Shown here: positions 10,720 to 21,507 of the stretch, piece after piece
Numbering within the stretch: the first letter of the stretch is position 1
Layout of the letters: the number at the start of each line of letters is the position of its first letter
Source of the DNA: Agrostemma githago
Taxonomy: Eukaryota; Streptophyta; Magnoliopsida; Caryophyllales; Caryophyllaceae
Length of the DNA stretch: 64,000 bases
Direction: 5' to 3'
NCBI GenBank assembly: GCA_958450325.1
Contig: OY288243.1
Coordinates: 61,302,606 to 61,366,605, forward strand
Notes under the pieces: generated by a model
Seen by the model: only the letters and a program-made list of their open reading frames with translations
Told to the model about the DNA's origin: nothing
Database searches by the model: none
Position numbers and translations under genes: made by a program

Positions 10720-12330
10720 ATGTTACTATGTTACTGCCATAATCCATAAACTATCTTACTTTAACTCATATAACGTGTTACTTTAATTCATGAACTGTGT
10801 TACTTTAACTCATAAAATTTGTTACGTTGTATAATATTCTCTTGCAAAAACTATTATTCTAACTCATACAATGTGTTACTCTAACTCATGAAATGCGTTA
10901 CTTTAACTCATATAACGTGTTACTTTAATTCATGAACGACTGTGTTAATTTAACTCATAAAAATCGTTACGTTGTATAATATTCTCTTGCAAAAACTATT
11001 ACTATAACTCATACATTGTGTTACTCTAATTCATGAACTGCGTTACTTTAACTCATAAAATCTATTATGTTGCATAATAACCTTTTGCAAAAACAAGACT
11101 TTCAATCAACCAAAAGAATAATGTATGTTTCTATTAAGGATACTCCAAAACAAAAATTATAAAATTCCATTATAATTCCAATGTTTCACACCTGTAACTA
11201 TAAGAACTGGATATTTGAAATCAAATTATAATCATAAACTGTGTTACTGTAACTCATTAAAACTGTGTTACTGTAACTCATTAAGTATGTTACTCTAACG
11301 CATAATGTATGTTATTCCAACTCATTTTACTCCAATCAAGGAAGTTACTCTAACGAATAATGTATGTTACTCTAACAATATATTGTCCTACTCAGAATTG
11401 TGCTTCTTCTTCATCATCATCTTCTCCTGATTCTTCTTCATCGTCAGACGATGATTTACATGACGTTTCCTTCTTCTTCTCATCTACATCTTTGAAGTTC
11501 TGCCCTATGTATGGAGAAATTCTCACCCACATCTCTTTATCATTCATGTGCTTTTGCGTCTACTGAAAAAACAATAACAGTGCCAATAAACGTGGCAAAA
11601 AAAACAATCAAAACTTGAAATATGGATTAAAGTAACAGATAACAAGAATTAAAGTAACAGATGAAGTGCATTGAAGTAACATTGAATTTAATTAACAGAG
11701 GATGTTTATACACCAGGTATAAAGTAACAGAGGTCGGACATTAAAGTAACAGATAGTGTGAATTAAAGTAACAGATAATGTTCATTAAAATAACACCAGA
11801 TATAGGTTAGTGCAAAAAATTCATATAACGATAAAAAATGAGAGTATGACGCAGTATCTTACTCTTTGATATTGTTTCCTATTTTGAAGTCATCATGTCC
11901 CATAATTATAGGAAGTAATATCTTTTTTTTTCTTTTTTTTTTATATGGCGTTACTCTTTGATATTGTTTCCTATTTTGGTGGCAATCACGTCCCATTATT
12001 ATAGGAAACAATATATTTTTTTTAAATTTTTTTAATATGGCAGTTTCGTAAATTCTTAGGACACTCCAATGCATTACAATAACAGATGAAAAGAACTAAG
12101 TAACGACTGGAGTGTATTAAAGTAACACGACATATAAAGTAACGATTTTTTTGTCACTATAATGCATTAGAGTAACAGATGAAAAGAACTAAAGTAACAG
12201 ATGAAGTGCGTTAAAGTAACATTAGGTTCAATTAACATTATGTGCATTAAAATAACAGGGGTTAGCCATTAAAATAACAGATTATATATATTAAAGTAAC
12301 ACTATACATTTGTTTGTGCGTAAAATTCAT
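10720..12330. repeat. GTTACTTTAA word repeated in opposite orientations within MULE A
   Basis: The left half (10720-11370) carries many copies of GTTACTTTAACTCAT-like words on the plus strand. The right half (11630-12300) carries ATTAAAGTAACAGAT, the opposite orientation. They are irregularly spaced rather than a strict tandem array. Confidence 0.8.
11383..11563 (-). pseudogene. FAR1-like N-terminal fragment in MULE A
   Basis: One minus-strand frame reads QKHMNDKEMWVRISPYIGQNFKDVDE, followed by an acidic/Ser-rich tail. The P-Y-I-G-Q-x-F-x-D-V-D-E pattern matches the start of the FAR1 DNA-binding domain (compare TPFVGQQFAGVEKA in MULE B). The rest of the domain is missing and the frame ends soon after. 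It is probably a relic exon; the splice phase to the upstream exon-1-like pieces does not join cleanly. Confidence 0.4.
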
Positions 12331-12444
12331 ATAATGATTAGACCTTTAATAATATGCAGTTTCCATACTGTAAACTTTAAAATCTAATAATATGGAGCAT
12401 CCTAATGACGCGTTTTCAGTATAAATTAGAAACCAAATACTCAC

Positions 12445-12478
12445 CGTTTGTGTATTCGACGATTTGCATATCCGCCAT
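12445..12478 (-). pseudogene. Exon-1-like piece of a FAR1-type MULE gene (copy 1)
   Basis: On the minus strand, MADMQIVEYTNG is followed directly by GTGAGT, a good donor site. It matches in length and pattern the 34-base first exon of the MULE B transposase (MENLQIVEVPP). There is no downstream gene left for it to serve. Confidence 0.45.
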
Positions 12479-12650
12479 CGAATGAGAAATTTCAGCGTCG
12501 CGAGGAAGAAGATAAATGATTGAACGTGTTATTGAGTGGGTTGATTGAACGTAAGTTGCAACCCCACGAAGAAGAAGATGAATGATTGAACGTGATAAAA
12601 TGAAATGAATAAAATTAACAAAAAATCTGTAAGCAATATCGAAAACTCAC

Positions 12651-12714
12651 CATTGTTGTACTCTACATTTTGCTTATCAACAGTTGATGAAGATGTCGCG
12701 ACCATTGAATCCAT
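12651..12714 (-). pseudogene. Exon-1-like piece of a FAR1-type MULE gene (copy 2)
   Basis: On the minus strand, MDSMVATSSSTVDKQNVEYNN ends at a GTGAGT donor. The core KQNVEYNNG parallels MQIVEYTNG of the neighbouring piece, so exon 1 seems to be duplicated in this element. Confidence 0.45.
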
Positions 12715-12977
12715 AGAATGGGATGTCGAGCACAGATTGATGGGAAGCGTTTTTTTTAGGTTTGATGATGATGAACGTAATAATGTGAATGAATGAATGA
12801 ATTAATTAATTAATTTGCTGTTTCCTAAAATTATGGGAGTTATTTTAGGAAGCAGTATCTCTCTCTTTTTTTTAATGCAAATCTTAGAACGAATCTTGTC
12901 CATCCATCCATCTCCCATCCAATGGATGGGATGAGGACTTAAGGACTCAATATATGAGAGGGACTCATAAGAACCCA

Positions 12978-12980
<3 letters not shown>

Positions 12981-13066
<86 letters not shown>
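12981..13066. repeat. CT then TA microsatellite between MULE A and MULE B
   Basis: An uninterrupted CT/TTTC run turns into a TA run of about 35 bases. MULE A ends at its left side and MULE B begins at its right side. Confidence 0.9.
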
Positions 13067-13070
<4 letters not shown>

Positions 13071-13141
13071 GCATGGGTTAATTTAAGGGCATAAGTCCAA
13101 ATCCTAACCATTGAAATGATTTAGATGGATGGCTGAGATTT
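13067..13141. repeat. Left terminal inverted repeat of MULE B
   Basis: Pairs with 45342-45420 over about 75 bases with scattered mismatches. The shared inner end is GATGGATGGCTGAGATT. Confidence 0.8.
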
Positions 13142-13483
13142 ATTTTAGAAACTAATATTAGTTAACAAGACATTTACTATTAGCTTTATAATCACGAGGG
13201 GAGTTGAATACCAGAAACATATTGCTTCTGGGTTTTCATTGCTTCTACAATCACGAGGACATTCCTCACTCCACCAGTTTTCATTGAATACTCCTTGCAG
13301 TGTTCCAATGATGGGGAAGTTGAAGATTTTTTCTCGTGTTCTCCATAGGACCTTGCCCTTGAAATTATTTATAATTAGTGTTGGGTTCTGGGTTTTTGGT
13401 TGCTTGCTATTTGTGGACGGTGGTTGTCAAGGCGGTGTCAAGACGGTGGACGGTGCCGTTTCCGATCGAAGTACTTTTTCGGA

Positions 13484-14216
13484 ATGGAGAATTTGCAGAT
13501 TGTTGAAGTGCCCCCTGGTAGGTGTTTGTGTTGTTTGAGGATATTTAGTACGGTTTTTTTTAGTACGTTTTTGCAATTGGAATGAATATATGTATGTGTT
13601 GGGTTGGAGTTGCTGTTGTTCTTCTTGAATGTGATTGTAGCTAACCTAATCTGCTGCCGTGGCAGACGAGGTGCATCCTGCAGAGGAGGTCCGTGTCGTT
13701 GAGTACAGTAGGGAAGTGTTGAAGGACGTTACACCGTTTGTTGGTCAACAGTTTGCTGGCGTTGAGAAGGCGGTTGAGTTCTATGAGTCATATGGTCTAG
13801 CTTGTGGATTCGATGTTCGACGGTGGTCCACGAAGAGGTTTCGTGATGGTATGCTAAAGTATCAGTTTTTAGTTTGCAATCGCGAGGGATTCCCGTATGT
13901 GCCGAAGAAGACAGAAGCTTCTGTGGAGAAGAAAAGTTCTGGAGGTGACATCGTGCCGATGTCTGCAAAATTGAAGTCGAAGAAATCTGTAATGGAGGAG
14001 GAGAGTTCTGCAGTTAGTACTGTACATGGATCGAAGGTGATACGAGTGGGATGTAATGCACGTATTAAGTTAATTCCGAAGGGCGGTTTGGTTGTTATTG
14101 AAGAATTCCGAAAAGGTCATAACCATGAACTCTTTTCTGTGGCGGATCGAGAGTTCCAGAAGCTGTCACGTAATCTATCCGCATACCACAAACAGTTGAT
14201 AGTTAACAACTCTTGA
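13484..14216 (+). pseudogene. MULE B transposase, N-terminal FAR1 DNA-binding exons
   Basis: Exon 1 (13484-13517) reads MENLQIVEVPP and ends at a GT donor. Exon 2 starts at 13666 after ggcag, and the phase joins to give PPDEVHPAEEVRVVEYSREVLKD. Exon 2 holds a FAR1-type DNA-binding domain: TPFVGQQFAGVEKAVEFYESYG, then VCNREGF, GCNARI and GHNHEL, supplying the Cys/His residues expected of the WRKY-GCM1-like zinc finger. It ends HKQLIVNNS followed by an in-frame TGA at 14214, next to a GTAAGT donor; the stop may be a mutated CGA. This is the DNA-recognition end of the Mutator-type transposase. The rest of the gene lies beyond 35.7 kb, across the Ogre-like insertion. Confidence 0.75.
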
Positions 14217-14597
14217 GTAAGTCTTTTGCAATGTTTGCTTCTGAATTTTGTTATCGTGATTACATTTGATGCTGTCGCGTAGTTAATTTCTTGGACACCA
14301 TTTACGTATGCCATGTGGTTGATGGCATAAGGTTCGATTGAATGAAGTCCGTCTGGGAATTGCGAATGTTAAGCACTGAAGTTGTATTTGGAATGTACTG
14401 AAGTTTTATTGTAGTTGAATTATAGTTTGGAAAAGTGTACCTTTTTTGTAGTACTGATTCATGGGTTGAAGGTGCGACTATATGATTTTGAAGTTTTGTC
14501 GATTGGGAGTTGGAGTTTTAAATAATTGTAGTTGAAGTTTCTAGCGTGTGGTAGGATGTGTGTATTGAAAACTTATAATCCACCTGCCACCGGTTAT
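14217..14597. other. MULE B intron sequence left of the Ogre-like insertion
   Basis: Non-coding DNA rich in GAAGTT-type words. The last five bases, GTTAT (14593-14597), are the left target duplication of the retroelement. The matching half of the intron resumes at 35474. Confidence 0.7.
14593..14597. repeat. Target-site duplication GTTAT, left copy
   Basis: Matches 35474-35478 exactly and abuts the LTR terminus TGTGGACG. Confidence 0.85.
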
Positions 14598-17500
14598 TGT
14601 GGACGTCCGTCCGCACCGCCCGGCGCCCCGCGCGTGCCCACGCAGGACCGACCTAGTTTTCAACATGTGGCGGCGGCCTCCCACGCGGCCCCCTCCCTGC
14701 CGGGGGCCGGTCCGATCTTGCATATGGGGCGAAGTGTCGGACCTCGATTTGGATGCCAATCTAGACTTGTACTAGATGGGTGCTGGCACCCGTGTTTCCG
14801 TTTGGGAATCGATCGAGTCGTGCTTATAAATGTTTAAAGGCCGTTTTGTTTGGTAAGGCAACCTTTTTAGTGAACTGAAGTTGTCGTTGATTTTTGGAGT
14901 CGCCACCGAGTCGATTATGGGGACTCAGAAACCGTTCAAGTCAACTTTGATCCCTTACCGGCTCAATGTTGAGTGACACGGGACCTAAAGATAAAAACTT
15001 TTACCCTTAAGCACTCCATGCCTGGAATGACTCTCATTGCCAATGGTTTTGGACATCCGGAAACCGTCGATTCTGAGTAAGGGGTAAAGGTACGTATTGG
15101 GAAGCCAACATCCGATAGACGTCGACACCCAATCCCGCCCGCACTATAGCGGCCTCTACTAATCAATCGGTGGGCTGATATCCTAGTTCTTTTGTTGTGG
15201 TGGAAGTATTGTAACATCCGTTGTTTTAACCCTATATCTTTGCTATGTCGGTTGTTTAAGGACAAGTAAGTATTGTCATCGAAGTAGTTGAGTTTACATT
15301 CTTTGCATGCGATTTCACGTGACAGGCAGACCATGAAAAGATGCACGTAGGAGAGTAGAGAGTACTGGTATTATACGTATTAGCAAATCAGTTTTAACGT
15401 GATAATACGGATATTAGTCGTTCTCGTGGTATACCTTACCTGGTATTCTGCTTAAGATGCGTCGGTTCGGTATTAATAGAGATGCGTCGAACCTAATAGG
15501 GCGAGCACCGGGATTAATATAGAACCCGACCATCACTTTGTTCAATTTTTGTAACACCCCTAATTTTATAATTTTAAATTAAATTAAAATTTTGTTCGTG
15601 TTTTTACGACTTAACTCGTAATTCTTAAAATTATTATAAAACGAATTTATCGTTTAATCGTTTCAAACTCCTAAAGTTCTATTTGTCTCGGAAACTCTTA
15701 TATTTAAAACATATTTTCATTTCTGTTTCGAATTACTTTATACATTTAAGTTAATTCTTACCGAAAGTCTATTTCGACGATTTAAATCCTAAATTCTTTT
15801 TATTTACTTATATTTAAGCCCGAATTTCTATTTTCGGCTTGAAGCTCATTTATTTTAAGTTTCGTCAATTTATTTATTTATTTTCCTCGAGAAATCAATT
15901 TAATTCATTTTATCAAAAAATTCATTTTATTAGGAAATATTATTCGTCGTTTAATTATTTATTTCTATCAACTTCGTTTTCGTCTCGAGTACTTTATTTA
16001 CTCATTTTGTTTGTCGGCCCGATTACTTTTAATTTTTTTTATTAACTCATTTTAATTTAATTTGTGGGTCAAACAACTATCGTTTCAGAATTCATTTCCT
16101 ACCCGGTCCGTTTCGTTAACTCGTATTTCTAACCCCATTTTTAATAAGTGAGGATTCAGCCCCTTTGTTTGTTTTTCCACACTCTTATACGTGTCCCCTT
16201 CACCTCTTTTGTTGTTTTTTTATCCCGATCCTTTTCATCTAACACCTCCACTGCTTCAATACTTTCAGTCTCCTCACCATTCAATTCTTACTTAATTGTC
16301 TTATTACGTTCTCTCCCCTAGTCTTTACCTCTTCAGTTTATTTCTTCTTCATTTTCTCATTGTTTCTTCGTCTCTTTTAGTGCTACTATTGTCCCTTTTA
16401 GTGCTCGTTTCGTGGACTCGGTTTGACCGTCTTGTTGCCTCTGTTTGGTCTCAGTTTCTTTTGCCTGTTGTCTTGTTTTGGTTGCTGCCTATCACCCTGT
16501 TACCGTGTTTATCGACACGATTCTCTTCCGTCCTCATGTGTCGGTTTGACACATCAATTCCCTTTCCGTTTTGTGTCAAATACTCATTCCTATATTCTTC
16601 CCCTATCTTGAGTTTGAATATCGATTTTTTCCGACCCATTTGTATCTGTTTTAACTTCCCTTCTTGTTATTCCGAATCCAACCTTGTCTCATTCTTATAT
16701 TTTGTCAACTCGATTTTTCGTGCTGAAGCCTGCTTGAAGAAGATTATCGACTCTACAAATTGGAGCTTAGGGATCGTTGAAGGTTTTGAGCATGGATTAA
16801 TTGGGCGGGCAACTGCATTGAAGTTCGACTCGGACTTGGACTCAAGGTAACTTTAGGACGTTACTCGATTTTATATCGTATGTTTGAGTAGTAGTATGTA
16901 GTAAATATTTTAACTTTAGTTTTTTTAATTTAGCTATTTGTTATTGCTAATAATATTAATTTTAAATTGTATACCTTATAAATATATTACAAATTTTCGA
17001 TATCGTTTTATAAATCGTTTGTGATTTAACTATTTACGATCGTTGTAATATTTTGTTGGTTATCGTGACACTAGTAACTAAATAATATCGATTTCATATT
17101 TTCGTCATATTTCGTTAATTTCTAAATTTTTAACTCAAAATCGTATTTTCATATTATAATCGGGATTTGTATACTTGTTTAATAAATTAATTTTCGTTTT
17201 ACGATTTATACTAATAAATGAGAAAATAGTCGATTTAGTTTTAAATACATTTTAGTCGAGATTATTTTCACTAATAATTTCCTATTTGTTTCCGATTGAC
17301 TATTTTTATTAAAATTTGTATTATTTATAAATCAAAGCTATTTCTTAAAAATAATTTGAAACCTTTATAAAATTCATTTCATTTATAAAACTCGTTGACT
17401 CAATTAATTTTGATATCGTTTTTCCTAAAATATCTCTTTTCTAAGATTTATTGTTTTAACTCGATTTCCTAAATTATTTATAAAATACTATATAACAACT

Positions 17501-19866
17501 TATCATATTTTATTTATATTTTGAGTAACGAATTTAGAAATATAATAAAGTTACGATAACGACGATAATAATAAAATGTTAATTTCGTTAGAAATGCTAT
17601 TTTATACATTTCACCTATTTTAATAACTTACGTATTTTCTATAAAAATATTTCTATTTTAAGTAAGTTTCTAAAATTAGTAAGTTTCTATTTATAGAAAG
17701 TTTCCCCTTTTAATATAAAATGGTTATTTCTTTTATCCATATCATTTATATTGATTATATTTACTTTTGAATATCGATAATGGCTGTTTTGGAGTTATGG
17801 AATGAAGACAAGTGTATGGGTAGAGTAATACAGTCTAGGGTATACGTTTTGCCATCAACTATAAAGCTGGTGTGTCTATGTTGAGACGCATTGGTCGTTG
17901 AACTGAGCATGGTTTGTGTTCAGGAGTGTGTATATTTTGACCTTAAACTTAGATATCGCATCGTGTAAGTCGCCGTCGGGTTGAACTGGATTACGGTTGG
18001 TGTCCAGGAGGGGTGTACATTACTTAAGTCAGGACCTCGCTGCACGCAGTTCTGTTATAGTTGAGTTGCCTAGTTAGAGACCGAAGTCTAATTTGTTTTG
18101 ACTAAGTTCTCGAAGCTAGTTTGAGTATTATCCTAGTGAAAGTCTATTCCGTTGCACGGATTGATTTCCATAACGCCATTTTTGAATATTATTATTATCG
18201 ATTGATATTGACTTGCAGGTTTCCAAATGCTTTAAGTTTCGCTGAAAACTTATTTTTATTATATCGTTTTAATGTTTTCTCATTTTAATTATTTTGATAT
18301 AGTAATACTATTATTTTTCCATATGATATAATATGGCTGGAAGAACGTCCGAGTTACTCCCCACTGAAGTGGCTGTTATGTTTATAACATGACAGGTATT
18401 TGCTGCTGGGTTTTGGGTGTGAGCTAGCGAGTAGCGTAGATCCTACTCTTTCTTCATTCTTATAATTTTATGGATTTGTATAAACCCGTTTGGAGAATTT
18501 CTTTTAGCCCCTTTTGTAAAAAGAGGCCCTTGTATTGATTTACCATTTCTTTTAATAAGATAGAGTTTGTCAGTGTGTTTTAATCCCAACTCTACAGTGT
18601 TTCCGCCACTGTATTGCGTTAGATTTTCTTGGGGATTACAATTTTAGTTATTTTATGTCTTGGATTCCGTGTTAGGTGATTTAGCATGCGATTATAAGGT
18701 CATAATAAAAGCAATAAATCATACGAAAAACTGTAGATGCGAATGTAAGTAAATCAAGTAGTGAGGAGTTGCACCCTCGGAGTATACACTAAACGGGACT
18801 CGATGCATAGATAGTTTTGAGAGCGGATCTCAGAATTACTCGGGTCCATTTAGTGTGTTTTAGTGTTTGAGGTTGAAGTTAGGACGTTACGTATCTTAGT
18901 ATGTGTAGTGGACCTAGTGTCCATGCCTAGTATAGTCGTAGTGCATAATAATAGAAAGTGCGAGAATGGAAAATTTTGTTTAGATGACAACCTAGTGATG
19001 ACTCGATCAATAGGCGGATCCTCCTAGCTTGACCAGTGACTCCGGCAGAACTCCGTTACTATTTGACCTTCCCGCGGCTACTCCGGCAGAGCTTCGTTGC
19101 TAAGGACTAGTCCTGCGGCTAATCCGACAGAACCGGGGTACTAGTTTTGAGCTAGTCGATCACAGGCACCTCGGTATCGAGTGGAGTGCTCGAAGGTGAG
19201 GAGTAGCGTCGATGTCGCTTTTTTTTATCGGAGCTATGATTGAGTGGATCGTTTGCCTCGGGTTTTGGAGTGCGAGCCCTTAGCGAGAGTTTAGAGGGAG
19301 AGGAGAGAATGGAATTGTGTCGAAATGAGGGTGTGAAGGGGGGTATTTATAGGTGTTTTCGGCCCTCGTCGCCCATATAGGCGCGTGAGCTGGGGCGCAC
19401 CAGGTCTCAGGCGCCTGGGCTTAGGCGTGGGGAGACCCAGGCACGTCGGGTGGGGCGGTTGGGATTTTGAGGATATGGTTTTGATACTTTCCAAAACCGT
19501 GAGGCGGGTGTGTGATATCTTGCTTGGACGTTAAGGCTTCCCCACGGCTTGACCTAGCGCCGTGGATTTAGTGGGCCTCGGATGTTCGTCCCGAGGCTCG
19601 CTTGACTCGGTGTTGACTCGGTTCGAGTTTCGGGACCGACTTGGGGTCCCGGTGTCAGAATTGACTCTAATTAGTGTCTACGCGATCGTGATGACATGAC
19701 TAAGGCTGCCATCATGTTAGTTTAATTTGCCCGAGTAATTTATTTGATCCATTCTATAGAAAAACTATCTAAAACATTGCGAACCCGTGTCGCGTTGCAG
19801 TCCTATCGTCATCGGGTGTTTGTTGGGCACTTCTGCAGCCACCAGGTCCAAATCTGGGTGTCTACA
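14598..19866 (-). mobile_element. 3' LTR of Ogre-like element (interrupted)
   Basis: Colinear with 33308-35473 from TGTGGACGTCC to GTGTCTACA, apart from an insertion at 15550-18640. Without the insertion and its 5 bp duplication it is 2173 bp, against 2166 bp for the other LTR. The first part (14598-14760) is strongly GC-rich, unlike the AT-rich MULE around it. A minus-strand TATA-like site lies at 19343-19351. Confidence 0.9.
15550..18640 (+). mobile_element. Solo LTR (3.1 kb) inside the Ogre-like LTR
   Basis: Starts TGTAACACCCCTAA and ends GGGGATTACA, flanked by ATTTT on both sides (15545-15549 and 18641-18645). Comparing with the uninterrupted LTR at about 34250-34265 shows a clean insertion. 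It has no internal region, so it is a solo LTR left by recombination between two LTRs. The same family appears on the opposite strand at 62568-64000. The 184-aa frame at 16296-16850 is Leu/Ser/Phe-rich without motifs and is not a supported gene. Confidence 0.9.
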
Positions 19867-19881
19867 GAAGCCCCCACTTTG
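19867..19881 (-). other. Polypurine tract of Ogre-like element
   Basis: On the minus strand AAAGTGGGGGCTTC directly precedes the LTR start TGTAGACACC. It primes second-strand synthesis in this family. Confidence 0.75.
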
Positions 19882-20290
19882 ACTGAGGCTTGGACAAGGC
19901 GAAAGTCAAAGTATAGCCGCCCAGGTCAATCGAAGATTACGACCTGGTGGCTGTCCGGTCGGGTCGTTTTAAGTCCGTTAGACTGCGCGTTAAGGCTCGC
20001 CAACCAAGGTCTAGAAGTCATACCGGACGTCTTCGCTTGCGGTTGCTTGCTTGGGCCCGGGCCGTTGCTTGTCATCTTGTTCTTGATTCTTTGTGCGCGC
20101 GCGCTTTGTCTTCTTCGGCTTATTTAAGGTTTTGTTTGAGTTTAAGCGCTTTTATGTGTTAAGTGTAAATGTATATGCTTTTACTTGGGATGCTTATGAA
20201 CCCTTGATGACATAAAACGTTCGAGGGTGTTAGTCTCCACTCGAGCGATCGTCTTTGGGATGCTTATGACCCCTAGGACAAGGTAAAAGG
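19882..20290. other. Non-coding part of Ogre-like 3' region
   Basis: No supported gene. Overlapping 71-128 aa frames here lack motifs. The sequence leads into tandem repeats. Confidence 0.5.
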
Positions 20291-20560
20291 ATATAAAACC
20301 ATTCGAGGGCATTAGTCTCCTCTCGAATAAAAATTGTTGTGGAGGTATAAGACTCCTTCGAGGGCGTTAGTCTCCTCTCGAATCAAAAGTGATGTGGAGG
20401 TATAAGACTCCTTCGAGGGCGTTAGTCTCCTCTCGAATCAAAATTTCTGTGGAGGTATAAGACTCCTTCGAGGGCGTTAGTCTCCTCTCGAATCAAAATT
20501 GCTGTGGAGGTATAAGACTCCTTCGAGGGCGTTAGTCTCCTCTCGAATAAAAATTGTTGT
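20291..20560. repeat. Tandem repeat, 55 bp unit, about 5 copies
   Basis: TATAAGACTC recurs at 20346, 20401, 20456 and 20511, exactly 55 bases apart. A more divergent copy lies upstream. The unit contains CCTTCGAGGGCGTTAGTCTC. It lies between the antisense genes and the 3' LTR. Confidence 0.95.
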
Positions 20561-20716
20561 GCCTCCGGGGTAACTCAGGACCCTAGGGCAAATCGCCGTG
20601 CCTCCGGGGTAACTCAGACCCCTCGGGCAAATTGCTGTGCCTCTAGGATAACTCGGACCCCTCGGGCAAATTGCTGTGCCTCCGGGATAACTCAAACCCC
20701 TCGGGCAAATTGCTGT
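20561..20716. repeat. Tandem repeat, 39 bp unit, 4 copies
   Basis: Copies start at 20561, 20600, 20639 and 20678 with the core GCCTCCGGGGTAACTCAG. It follows the 55 bp array directly. Because 39 is a multiple of three, it leaves a spurious minus-strand frame of repeating Pro/Gly/Arg/Cys units. Confidence 0.95.
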
Positions 20717-21507
20717 TTGTTTATTTGTTTTAGTAAAATGCTTGTTTTGTGAGTTTGTCTTAGTTAATTTTGTTTTGCAGGCTCGTCTTATCTTGTTTGG
20801 GTTTGCTTTTGCTTTTGTTTCAATCTTGGGTTTGTTTAGTTTGCTCAGAGTTTGCTTACATTAGTCTTGGTTGTTGCGTTACGCGTCCAGATACAGCGTT
20901 AAGTGTTTGTTTTATTAGTCGAGAGTGTATTATTGATGTTAGTTAGTAGTTGTCTCGTTATTGATGTGTGGCTTGTCTTAGTAGGTGCATGTGTATTGCC
21001 TTCGAGTTACATTTGTTTTGCTTCGTTTTAATTTGTTGCGTAGTTGAGTTTGCTCAGATTTTTGTTTAGATTAGTTTGAATTGCTTTATTATTCATTCGA
21101 GTGCAGTGTCTAAGCTAAGTGCGGTTCTCATGTTGGTTTCATTATCGAGAATGTATTACCGGCGTCGACTAGTAATTATTATGTTTATTGTTACTTTGTT
21201 TGTTTTAAAGGTTGTGTGCATTGACCCTCGAGTTTGCTTGTTTTGTCTTGTTTTAGTTTGGACTAGGCTGCTTAGGCGCGCGTCCTTCTGCGCTCTGAGA
21301 CTCAGGCGCTCAGCCCCCAGCGCACCAGGACCTGAACGCGTCAGCTGGTGCGGTCAGATTTTCATGGATCGGGCCTGCTTAAGTAATGCGAAAATCGGGG
21401 CGCTCGTTCATTTCACAAGAAATTCGAACGCGTCTTTGTCTTCGCCCCAAACTCGACTTCTTTGATTTTTCTTGCCGAATTTCGTTTCGATTCCGCTTTT
21501 TACGACA
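20717..21507. other. Upstream region of the antisense PMD-like gene
   Basis: T/G-rich DNA without a motif-bearing frame. It may hold the promoter and 5' UTR of the plus-strand gene that starts at 21508. Confidence 0.4.

Larger units (their letters stand above)
10427..12980. mobile_element. Non-autonomous MULE 'A' with FAR1-type remnants
   Basis: The ends are inverted repeats of about 100 bases. Both contain TGAGTCC twice, a GATGGG or GATT word and GGACAAGATT. It is bounded by a TA run on the left and a CT/TA run on the right. The interior is dominated by variants of TTACTTTAACTCATA in the left half and its reverse complement (ATTAAAGTAACAGAT) in the right half. Short minus-strand fragments resemble the start of a FAR1-type transposase gene (about 12445-12478, 12651-12714 and 11383-11563). 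No catalytic domain remains, so it cannot move by itself. Confidence 0.7.

Noticed and set aside
14541..14759. GC-rich ORFs on both strands at the LTR start (also 33233-33587)
   Set aside because: They are open because of GC-rich LTR DNA. The same sequence occurs in both LTRs and has no gene context.
14963..15346. 127-aa minus-strand frame, repeated at 33672-34043
   Set aside because: Both copies are the same stretch of the two Ogre-like LTRs. Conservation follows from LTR duplication, not coding function.
16296..16850. 184-aa Leu/Phe/Ser-rich frame that looks like a membrane protein
   Set aside because: It lies inside a solo LTR, is pyrimidine-biased on one strand, and has no motif. The hydrophobicity follows from T-rich sequence.
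20477..20695. Minus-strand 72-aa frame with repeating Pro/Gly/Arg/Cys units
   Set aside because: It arises from the 39 bp tandem array (13 codons per unit) and has no start context or homology.
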